The translations under genes were made by a program, and so were the position numbers. A DNA stretch of 64,000 nt from positions 4,251,455 through 4,315,454 of the forward strand of contig OZ022243.1 in NCBI GenBank assembly GCA_963978895.1. Direction: 5' to 3'. Shown here in pieces: positions 23,601 through 32,308 of the stretch (its first letter is position 1; each line of letters begins with the position of its first letter). Below the pieces are notes generated by a model. The model was not told the origin of the DNA and did no database searches. It saw only the letters and a list, made by a program, of their open reading frames with translations. The DNA comes from Erpobdella octoculata (lineage: Eukaryota > Annelida > Clitellata > Hirudinida > Erpobdellidae).

Positions 23601-25368
23601 AACTAAGTCCCCGTCATCCAACTAAGCTGAAATTTAAGTTATAGTCTCACTACACATGACATATCAAAGTTTGAAAATAAAATTTTAAAAAATTCATTTA
23701 GATGGATTTGTTTTACTGTTCCCATAGTATTTAATTCGATAATGTGAAACATAATTTCAAATGTTTTATGAGATTAAGAATATTGTTATTTTAAAACAAC
23801 TACAGGGTTGAGAGAAGCTTTGATGCAGTTTAATAACTTGGGCCTGACACCATCAGTTGCATATCCTTTCAACAGAACGTGGAACGACTACAAATACGGA
23901 TTCAGTTGTTACACTGGTTGTTACTGGCTTGGCAACGAAGCCATCTACAGAATAACAAAGACCGGTAACTGTCGACTGCTTATTTTCATATCCATGCTAG
24001 CCACAAAGGGAATTTATTATGTCTTATATGATCCTTTTCAGATTGGACCAGAAAGTAAAAAATTGCTCGTTTTTGTTTTTTAAATTTATAATGGCTCGAG
24101 CCAGGGCGGGATTACTGAACGGGCCTACTCGGCCCAGGCCCAAAAAGCCAGATGGGCTCAGAGTTATCAAGCAGAAAAAAGTTGGAGTAAATATTTGCCA
24201 AAAATAATAATACTAAAATATTTGGATCGGGTCCAAATATTCTATGTGAAGGAGCTGGAAACTGGCAAGTAATATCTTAGACTCAACATATTTTAGAGTC
24301 TGCATATGTATTCAGTTTAGCTTTAAATTGACAAATGCATCACATTTGCTCATAAGTATTTTTCCTGACTGCAATCTCTCTGCACACCTTTTTTTTCCAC
24401 TTTTTATCGGTAGAACAGGTTCTTTGGAAATCATGATCTATCATTCACGCTGATACTGAAGTGACTCTCAGTAACATGTTGGTCTGCTCATGCAGGCTCT
24501 ACAAAGGCTCTATGGAATGTTATCTACTCAGACCATTATCCTCATAGCCAAAAACTCCATTAGATGCATATCCTTCTGATCTGGACTGGTTTTGGTGATG
24601 AGCTGCTTCAGATTGGGGGGTTTGTAGCGAATTATAATGAAACACAAGGAAGATCACAGCGGCACCAAAGCAACTATTCAATTTGGTATATTGTTAAAGA
24701 GTGGAATGTACTGCAAATTTCCAAATGTCTTCATAGCTTTGATGCTTTTTATGACACTACCAGTTACCAACTGCAAAGGGGAACGGTCTTTTTTCCAAAT
24801 AGCATGAAGATAAAATGAACTTCATGCAGCAGTGGTTAACAGAGGACTGTTCTGTGCGCAAGTTACAAGTCAAATTTATTCAAATGTCTGTCAAGTCAAA
24901 TTTTTATAATTTGCAAATGCCTGAACTTGCAATGTCATCAATGAGAGGGGGCCCAATGCATGGCACAACCCAGGGGTCCACAGCTCTTAAATCCGGCTCT
25001 GGCTTAATCAATTATTATTTATTAGTTATTTTGATGTGTGTTTTATTTATTCAGGTGATAATTATGAGATAGTCAACTTGACCTATTCTGAAAACAACAT
25101 TTCCTATGATGGACTGAAAAGAGTGTCAATGAGTTTTTCTACTTTTGACAAAGATTCAGACATAGATCCTGATGTCAATTGTGCTCTCTATTACAAAGGT
25201 GGATGGTGGTTTGGAACGTCGGGAACGCCCAAATGTGGTTATACTAACTTCAACTCGTATGGCTCTTCATTTGGTTATTACACTACTAGTACTGTTTTGG
25301 GAAGCCAGCTTGATTGGAGTGAAGCATGGATCCAATGTCCATTTAAGAAAAATTCAACTACTGTCTAA
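20620..25368 (+). CDS. Secreted fibrinogen-domain protein A, five exons
   Basis: Exons: 20620-20747 (ATG), 21219-21387, 21708-21768, 23806-24054, 25055-25368. All have GT-AG ends and compatible phases, and the 921 bases give 306 residues plus stop. Exon 1 encodes a hydrophobic signal peptide (MIVKIQTLVIVIEFLLKLIW). Exon 2 is Cys-rich and PAN/apple-like (ECSTRRYCVGCN, later KCCFYQD). Exon 3 is a 20-residue linker. Exons 4-5 are a divergent fibrinogen C-terminal domain: TWNDYKYGF, CYWLGNEAIYRITKTGNCRL, GPESDNY across the splice, then FSTFDKDSDIDPDVNCA (calcium-loop position) and GGWWF...CGYTNFN. It ends WIQCPFKKNSTTV instead of the usual IxWxxWxGxxYSLKxxxMKIRP region. FBG-domain secreted proteins of invertebrates are often lectins or immune recognition factors; that role is inference here. 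Its paralogue B lies 4.5 kb downstream on the same strand. Confidence 0.75.
21514..21655 (-). repeat. Diverged tRNA-derived SINE in gene A intron 2
   Basis: Reading the - strand, GGTCATTGGATTCGAATC resembles a pol III B box with a degraded A-box region before it, then CAGCGTCACCAGAG. The block TGGTGACGCYGGT...GACCT and its order match the better preserved SINE at 31545-31735 in the same orientation. Confidence 0.6.
22151..23361. mobile_element. hAT-type non-autonomous element, TAGGG family, copy 2
   Basis: TAGGGATGTCACGGGTA begins the element and the exact inverse TACCCGTGACATCCCTA-type end closes it. The 8-bp flanks are identical: CAAACAAG at 22143-22150 and 23362-23369. Subterminal CCCGAACCCGAAAA arrays match copy 1. 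No transposase remnant seen. It lies in intron 3 of fibrinogen gene A, between exons 21708-21768 and 23806-24054. Confidence 0.93.
22456..23050. repeat. Internal direct repeats of the 22.1-kb element
   Basis: A block of about 145 bp (CACCTTTGCGTAACAAATAA ... GGCCGGACCGAGCCGCGAAC ... GCCTCCTTCGG) occurs at 22456-22605 and again at about 22910-23050. A shorter third copy is at about 22763-22845. They are direct repeats inside one transposon. Confidence 0.85.
23527..23700 (+). repeat. Dispersed CCTTATATTAATTTC repeat, copy 1
   Basis: Begins CCCTTATATTAATTTCACC, then TTGCTTCCTTGAATGCTTGC, GAAAATTAACTAA, CCGTCATCCAACTAAGCTGA. Two further same-strand copies are at 44281-44410 and 44775-44950. No termini or coding sequence are obvious. 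Here it lies in intron 3 of gene A, just after the hAT-type element. Confidence 0.8.
24102..25001 (+). mobile_element. Decayed hAT element with dimerisation-domain remnant
   Basis: Left end CAGGGCGGGATTACTGAACG; the reverse complement of the right end is CAGAGCCGGATTTAAGAGCT. At 24754-24792 the frame reads TLPVTNCKGERSF, the start of the hAT C-terminal dimerisation motif (family form VTxxxGERSFSKL). Stops and frameshifts destroy the rest. Flanks GCTCGAGC and GCTTAATC agree at five of eight positions, as expected for an old target duplication. It fills most of intron 4 of gene A. The termini are close in type to the intact element at 40263. Confidence 0.75.
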
Positions 25369-25541
25369 GAATAGAAACTGATTTTGTTTACCTAGAGTTT
25401 ACTACCTAGAGTTTACTATATAATTTTTTAGTTGTAACTTTACTTAACTTTGTGATGATTCAATGCGAATTGGAATCTTTTAGCGTTTGCAGACGATTTT
25501 ATATCTGAGCTCAATGCAAGATTTACAAATAACTGCAGAGT

Positions 25542-25547
25542 AATAAA
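25542..25547 (+). terminator. Polyadenylation signal of fibrinogen gene A
   Basis: AATAAA about 175 bases after the gene A stop and 42 bases before the outer transposon at 25589. Confidence 0.5.
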
Positions 25548-25588
25548 TTGTGTATCAGAAATGGTTCAAAGTTTAGCAGTTTTCTGTG

Positions 25589-26663
25589 TAGAGGGCTGCA
25601 TGGGGACAGGAATTTGTTCCATCCCTGCAAACATTTTACAGCCCTTTCCACGAAATTGGATAAAAAATTTATTAAAATATAGTCAAAAGTTTAATTAATA
25701 AGAGTTTAATAACATATAAAAAAATTTCTCAAAATTTAGTCAAAAGAATTTATTTTATTTAAAAATACACAAAAAATAAATAAAATGAAACCATGTTAAC
25801 CATAAATTTCTAATTTCGAAAAATAAAAGTCAATGTTTAAGCCCTTGCAAAAAACAACAGTATGGCTGAAGATCAATCAATCACTATGACAAAAAATCGC
25901 TTAACAATTTGAATTAAATTTACTGTTATGTTATAATGAGATAAGACAACCAAATTTTTTGTGAGAATAAAAAAAATGTGATCTTCATTTTAACTAATAT
26001 TTTGCAAAAATTCATTCCATTCCCGCGGGGTTCCCGCAATTTTACAATCCATCTCCGCGGGAATCCCGTGAAACCCATCCCCATGCACAGGGGCGCAGCC
26101 CCCCCCCCCCCGGCCAAATCGGAGGGTCCTGCAATTTTTTCAAATTCGATGAGTTTTTTGGGTAGGGGGAGTGGGGGTGCTACATTTATTCATAATCGAA
26201 AGGCCCTGCAATTTCTCCAAATATGAGGGTTTTTTTGGGTGGGAGGTGAGTGGTGCTACATTTATTCATAAACTTATTTTTTTTATAATTGCTTTAACTG
26301 GTTTGAGACTAATTTTGCTATCTTCAGTTTGTAGTCTTTATTTTCTATCATTAACAAATTCTTAAAGATACCAAAAAAAACTGCTAACTGAAGATAGTCG
26401 AAAATTTTTTTTGCCTGCTGCTGGCTTTCTTTCCTTTTTAAAACTGGGGGTGTGTTGCATTTATTCATAAACTTTTTTACAATTGCTTCAACTGGTTTGA
26501 AGACTGAGTTTGACTATCTTCAGTTTGCAGTCTTTCTTTTCTTTCATTAATAAATTATTAAAGATACCAAAAAAGACTGCAGACTAAAGATAGTAAAAAA
26601 AAAAATTCGTTGAGCCTCCCCAGCATTTTTGGCTGGTTGCGCCCTTGCCCATGCAGCTCTCTA
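25589..26663. mobile_element. Outer hAT-type element, TAGAGRGCTGCATGGGGA termini
   Basis: Left TAGAGGGCTGCATGGGGA, right the inverse of TAGAGAGCTGCATGGGGA (one mismatch). Perfect 8-bp target duplication TTTCTGTG at 25581-25588 and 26664-26671. A second element (26088-26647) is inserted inside its right terminal repeat. Without that insertion and its duplication the host element is about 507 bp and non-coding. Confidence 0.93.
26088..26647. mobile_element. Inner nested hAT-type element, CAGGGGCGCAGCC termini
   Basis: Begins CAGGGGCGCAGCC and ends GGCTGGTTGCGCCCTTG, whose reverse complement CAAGGGCGCAACCAGCC pairs with the left end. Perfect 8-bp duplication CCCATGCA at 26080-26087 and 26648-26655, which splits the terminal repeat of the outer element. 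Inside, a module of about 150 bp starting GCTACATTTATTCATAAACT occurs twice (from about 26255 and 26452). Each module holds a stem pairing ACTATCTTCAGTTTGCAGTC with a copy about 40 bases on. Confidence 0.92.
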
Positions 26664-26999
26664 TTTCTGTGCCAAAATACAATCCCTCACAGCTGTCCTC
26701 AACAAAGTTATTATTATTTATTACTAGAGTGGTTGGCTGAGGTTTTTCTCTTGCCTTTTTTTCTCGCTACTGTTTCCATCCACAGTGGCTTTTTCAAAAA
26801 GTTATGGTCATTTTCCAAAAGCCAAAAAAAATTTTCAATTGATAATCTGGTGGGTGATGCATGACCCCATCTCTCCTTGGAACTGGATCCGTCTTTGTTT
26901 GTATTTATATAGATATAAAAGGTAGGTAATGTGTCGGCAGTGACAAAAGTCAAGGCTTAACCAGAGTTCCAGCAATAATTATTGCTGTAATTAAACCAT

Positions 27000-27884
27000 A
27001 AGACATTTAATTTGGAACAGTAAATAAGAATATGAAATTCAGCCAACGTTTTCTCTGCGAAAAAATGCCAACGGTTTCCTCATTAATGTGAAGGTCGCGA
27101 TTGATGTGGTGCGTAGATAAGATTTGAGTCTGTGCAAAGTTGAGAAGCATCACTAGGCTGTTGGCCTGTGACATTCCTATATAGTTTCAAGAGGCAACTT
27201 TTACAAACCTTTTGGCAAAAAAAATTTAAGAGGGAGAAAGAAAGGGAGAGCGAAGAAAGAAAGTGAGAAACAACGATAGAAATTATACTAACTAAATCTA
27301 TCTAAAGTTTTTTTTAACTTATAGTACACTTTTTCGTCGTGAACTGCGTTGAATTGTATCAAATTTGCTTGTTATAATTCTGCTAACGTTGAACAAAATG
27401 GCGGTGTTTTCCGCGTCATGAAGTTTGAATGTTTACTCTTGGACTTGGTTATATCTCTGTTTAAAAACTAGGCTGAAATCTTTGGTTCCAATTTTCTACC
27501 AATAAAATCGATAATAATTTTAATTAAATTGACTGCTGATCTGATAAACTATTAAAGTGTTATAGTCAAATGCTCCTTCGGTGCCCAGAAACGCTAGAAA
27601 AACACTTTTCTCTTCGGTTTTGGATGCCATTATAATAAACAAATGAAGAGTTGGTATATAAATGGCGGTCATATGACGTGAATGTTATAATTTGAGAAGA
27701 TTTCTTGTGACTGACAGAGAGGCACGTATTTGCTGTTTTGCTGAAAGATAAAAAAGTTTTTATTTCATAATGTTTTTGTTTTTAAAAATAGCGGCTGAAG
27801 TAGCATTGATATACAGAAAAAAAAATCAATAAATTAATTTCTTCTTTGAAAACTTGGCAGATGTTAATTTCTTCTTTGATTTTT
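27000..27884. other. Spacer between fibrinogen genes A and B, first part
   Basis: AT-rich sequence with no supported gene, promoter or element terminus. Confidence 0.5.
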
Positions 27885-28062
27885 TTTTTTTTTTTTATAT
27901 TAGTTTATAGTCCTTTACACCAAGTGTTTTAAGACTGAAACGGCTGTGTCAGAAGCACCTAAGTACTTCCAGTCGTGGATCATAATTTGATCCTTTTAAC
28001 TTTTCCCTCCTCCTTTCTCCAGGCTTGGGACTGGCTTGCAAAAGCAAGGCGGAGTTTTCTTC
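27885..28062 (-). repeat. Dispersed repeat with CCAGTCCCAAGCCTGG motif, copy 1
   Basis: Reverse complement reads CTCCGCCTTGCTTTTGCAAG, CCAGTCCCAAGCCTGG, GGAGGAGGG, GATCCACGAC, and ends CACTTGGTGTAAAGGACTAT. A near full-length copy in the other orientation is at 49080-49245 and a partial copy at 59962-60040. The CCCAAGCC(C/T)GG motif resembles one I associate with RTE-type retroelements; that assignment is weak. Confidence 0.75.
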
Positions 28063-28399
28063 TTTGAAAGCTTGGCAGATGTTATTACAAATAGTGACTA
28101 AGTAGTTTTATTAAGATTAATTTTTTATTAAATTTGTTTAGATAATCAAGTTGGGCGGCAAAAAATAAAAAGTAAATTCTTATAAAATCTAACAAGTGAG
28201 CAGTTGAGAAAGTTATCGATCCGTACTGTGGCTGACAAACACGCACTTGATTGTTGAAGTTCAAAAATATCTTTTCTAATAAAAAAAAACAGTTGTTGCA
28301 AGGCCAGCTGAGAAAAAAAATCCAGTTTTCTGAGTGAGTTTCCGCCTTCTTTTGTGTCGTTTTTATTATTTCTTTGAAACTATAAAACAATAAGCTGGA

Positions 28400-28895
28400 A
28401 AAATTATTTTTGCAGTCGTCTATATATAGATAAATGTATGTGCGTGTGTTTGTGTGTGTGTATGTATGTATGTGTCCTTTATGCGTTGCTACACCATTCA
28501 TCCGATGATAATGAAATTTTCACAAAACATTGAAAGTCAATAGAGGAAGGTTCTTGCGGAAAAAAACTGAGATAGGTCACAAACCGAGGGGAACGAGCGA
28601 GAAAGGGAGAGCTAGAAGGAGTAGGAGAGGGAGCGGGAAAGCAAGCGGAGAAGGAAACGGTAAAAAACTATATAAAACAAGTAAAGGAAAAAACGAGTTT
28701 TTTAACACAAACTTTGATTTCAAATACACTCGATGTGTGTCTGTGTGTATGTATACGAAAGATGTCATCCAATATAAAGATATGCTGAAAGTTTCAGCTT
28801 CCTAGCTAGTCAAAAAGCTGGTTGAATTTTACTTGCAAGATTTGCGTACAGAGAAAGCCACACACACAAACAGAGATTGTAACCTAAATAGAAGT
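28400..28895 (+). mobile_element. Composite dispersed element with GCGGGAAA module and LINE/SINE-like tail
   Basis: Starts with a TATATATAGATAAATG/GTGT section, then CCATTCATCCGATGATAATG, the purine-rich GAGAGGGAGCGGGAAAGC module, and from about 28675 a block matching 62457-62727 in inverse orientation (AAGTAAAGGAAAAAACGAGT to CAGAGATTGTAACCTAAATA). No open frame of interest. Class unresolved; the termini do not show paired inverted repeats. Confidence 0.6.
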
Positions 28896-29823
28896 TTGTA
28901 AAAAAACCCGGCTAGTTTATTAAATAAAATTAAGTGACGAACAATGATGATTATTCTAAGTGAGATAGGAGCAAAAGGTCGAGTCGCAAACAATGATTTT
29001 TTTTTCAGTTCTCCTGCAAGTGCAAAAACAAAACTGCGTGATTTTTTCACATTTTATATTTCTTACTTATTCCGAAAAAGTGGAAGATTGTTGTTTTCAT
29101 TAAATACAGATTTTGAAATTTAAAAAATATAAAATATTTGTTTCTCAAAAACTATTTCAGCTTATAAAAACAACAAAATGTTGGTACTAAATGCTTCCGA
29201 CGTTCAACGGAACACGGCTCCACCCCGGACAACGCAGTCAAAATTGATTGCTCCAATGAATTTTTCATTTCCATGGTCGATCGTCGCTTAAAATATGAGT
29301 TATTTTGGAATATTTCATATTATTTTAAAACTTAAACACAGGACTCAATGACTTCATCAAGCTTGCTAAGCAGTGTAGTATAGAATGACTTAATGAGTTT
29401 TGGATATAATTTTCTGCTTTTAACTTATTGTTTGTTTAAAATTTTGTTTTGAACGAATAAATGTCTTTTAAGTTGAATATTCGTGGAAACTCTTATTTTC
29501 ATAGCCCAGACACAATAGGATAACCCGAGATTTGGATTCTTAATGGGTAGTTGCGATATTATCGACATTTTTCATTGTTGTCTTCATTCGTTAGTGAAAG
29601 GAGTAATATAGCGTTGTCGCTTAAAGTCTGCTCTGCGAAAAACCTTTTGAAGTGAGAATAACAAATTACCATTTTAAATAAATTATTCAAAGAGCTCTTT
29701 CATTCAGCTCTCCCATTGCTAATAAATCATCTAAATGTTTTCATGTGCTGTATGGAGAAACCTACAGACATTTATAACTCGGTGGTCGAATTGTGGAGAA
29801 CCGTGAGATTCAACCCAGCCACG
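28896..29823. other. Upstream region of fibrinogen gene B
   Basis: No repeat termini or second gene seen. An in-frame extension upstream of the chosen gene B start reaches back to about 29716, but it lacks signal-peptide character. Confidence 0.4.
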
Positions 29824-32308
29824 ATGAAACGGATACAGTTTTATAAAAACTGGTCAATCTGCGTTGCTGCTCTTGTCGCGATTGCCACACTGGAAGTGGA
29901 AGGTAAATGCTACAAACAGCTCGTCGATGAAGTCAGAGACAACGAATCGCTCTGTGCTCTCGATCCTCCCACGGAAGTTCTTCCAATCGGCAACAATTCA
30001 ATTTGCAAATCTGGAGGCAAACAGAACCTTGATCGCTCCGTGATCTGCTCGTTTCTCTGTGACAAACGTGCTAGGTTTTCTTGTCTCTCGTTTAATGCAA
30101 AATGTCCTGAAGAAGCCTGCGAGTTGTACGACTTCGCTCCAAAGTACTTCGCCTCTCGATTGGGTTGTTCCTTCTTCCAGATGGTAGGTTGTTTGTGGTG
30201 AATAGAAACATCTTCAAAATAGAACAATTTACAGCATAGTAATGCAGTTCATAACACGATTTTATGATATGACGTGGCACAGCATGTCCATGTCAGTTGT
30301 AGTATGGTCTAATTTTAATCATTTTCTAAAAAGCATCTGTTCTAAAATGTTAATTAATGTTATTTTTAGAATAATAAATGTTAATTAATGTTATTTTTAA
30401 AATAATAAATATTAATCAATGTTATTTTTAGAATAATAAATAGTATTTTTGGTATCAAACCTAGGCTGCGTTACCAAACGACTCGACGAGAACCATTCTT
30501 CCGCCATATCCGCCTAGCAAAACTCTTATAAAACCATGTGAGAATTTTTACGAGCAGTTTCTTATAACTAACAAAGATACTCAAAATCAAATAAATCTTT
30601 ATTAATAAACTCTTCTGATGACTTTTATCTAACGGCCTAAAGTTCATCAGCCTAATTGTGTTTTGGTTTCATAGGTATGCGAAGTTGCTTTTGATGATCT
30701 GTTTTAGGTTATTGAATGTGTTATAATCGGCGATTATAAGTTAATAAATTAAATTTGTTTATAATTAATAATATATTAAATGAACGTTTATACGAATATT
30801 TAATTAATATCTGTTTTAAAGTCAGAAACTATGCTGGTTCTCTCCTGCTTTTGATGCAAAGCAAGCCAACCCCTGCTTCCAAGGCTTTCAACAAAGCCTG
30901 GAAAATTTTCGGAAAAGGTTTCAGTGCGACCACTGCGAACATTTCCACTCCTGGAATTTTACCAACAAATGATTACTGGATTGGAAGCGATAGTCTAAAT
31001 CTGCTAACGACCAGTAAAAAATGCGAGCTGCAAGTTTATTTGAACGGAATGGACGTTGGATCTACACAGAGCAGTACTTTACTGACGATCCGTTACTCAT
31101 TGTACAAGAATGTCGTGTTCGGATCGAGCGCTCAATGTTACAAAATATCGTCCATTGACGCTCTCTACAGCAACGATTCAACCACTGGCGCCATTTTGCA
31201 ACGCAAGGGTTACTGTTTCTCGACATGGGACAACGATAAAGATGACGACTGGCAAGCAAACTGTGCACTAGCAATTTCAGCAGGTAGACTCGTTTGAGTT
31301 TTAAATCTTCAAGCTTTCAAGCAATAGAACGTTTTATGTTCGGTTTCAGTTATCTTCAAATCGAACCTTAATTGATCAATTTTTTTCAAAAGCGCAAGTA
31401 ATTGCACGATTTATTGTTTTTAAGGTTTCTAATTATGCAAAGTTTTCATATTGTACATGGAGTGCGTGGTAAGTGGTAAGCAGACCTTGAAACTCCCGAT
31501 GGTTTCATAGGATCCCACCGACCTATTAATGTTTGACAATATTTAGAGTGGCGTAAATCCTAAAGGACTTCAAAGCCACTGAAGGGTTCTTTGCAGAGGC
31601 AGCCATTTATAGGCGCCTACCCCTTTAGCAATGCGAGTGAACTCCTTGCTTAAGGGAGTTACGCTGGTGACGCCGGTGAGGCTTGAACTGCCGACCTAAT
31701 GATCGACAGGCGAGCGCTCTACCGCTCTGCCACCTATTTTTGTATAAAAAAAAAAGTTTAGTACCTTTGCTAACAATTTTCTGAAAATTAGGTATGACAA
31801 CCCCTCTTCTATTCCTAAGGTGTGTAAACTACAAGTGATCCCTGCTAATGATTTTGCGAGGTGATCCCGGTGTGTATTATACGTACCTAAATCCAATAAA
31901 TGGTTTTTGAATTCTTGAGCCCAAAATAGTACTGTTTTTAATGCATGATCGTGAACAAGCTTATTTCTATGTTTTTTTTTTAATGAAACCTTGTCACAAG
32001 AAAATATTCCTACTCGATCTAATAAAAAATCACTTCTGAAATATGTTCTTGATTATCTTTACATTTTGAATACAGTTGTGTCTTCTTTGCTTTAACCAAA
32101 TTGTTGTTTATATGGAAAAAATGCTTAAACTTACGGTTCATTCTCAAATCTATCTGTTTCATCAGGTTGGTGGTACGGATCAAGCAGTACAAGTTATGGC
32201 GACTGCGGTTTCACAAATTTCAACGCCCCGGCACCGAATTTCATGGCGCTCCACAACAGAGAACAATTCAACCTACAGTCCTCCCAGATGTGGCTTGAAT
32301 GTTATTGA
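29824..32308 (+). CDS. Secreted fibrinogen-domain protein B, four exons
   Basis: Exons 29824-30183, 30465-30537, 30822-31283, 32166-32308; the 1038 bases give 345 residues plus TGA. The ATG at 29824 was chosen because it begins a signal peptide (MKRIQFYKNWSICVAALVAI) ahead of EGKCYKQ; two Mets lie upstream in frame. Residues about 27-120 are Cys-rich and PAN-like: VICSFLCDKRARFSCLSFN, then CPEEACELY and GCSFF. A 24-residue Pro-rich linker exon follows. The fibrinogen domain spans exons 3-4: FNKAWKIFGKGFS, NDYWIGSDSLNLLT, CELQVYL, FSTWDNDKDDDWQANCA (calcium-loop position), GWWYG and CGFTNFN. It stops early at MWLECY. Same architecture and exon order as gene A, so the two are tandem paralogues, though gene A splits signal peptide and Cys-rich part into two exons. 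The least certain boundary is the acceptor at 30822 (AAAG|TC); the obvious CAG acceptor four bases later would create a stop. Confidence 0.78.
31545..31735 (-). repeat. tRNA-derived SINE in gene B intron 3
   Basis: On the - strand it starts AGGTGGCAGAGCGGTAGAGC (A box), then GGTCGGCAGTTCAAGCC (B box), about 60 bases of tRNA-like head. The tail has an AACTCCCTTAAGCAAGGAGT hairpin and GGCTTTGAAGTCCTTTAGGA. The head does not fold cleanly as a functional tRNA. A diverged relative is at 21514-21655. Confidence 0.8.

Noticed and set aside
31620..31735. Possible functional tRNA gene
   Set aside because: A and B boxes are present but the head does not give a clean cloverleaf, and SINE tail sequence follows; a diverged copy is at 21514.
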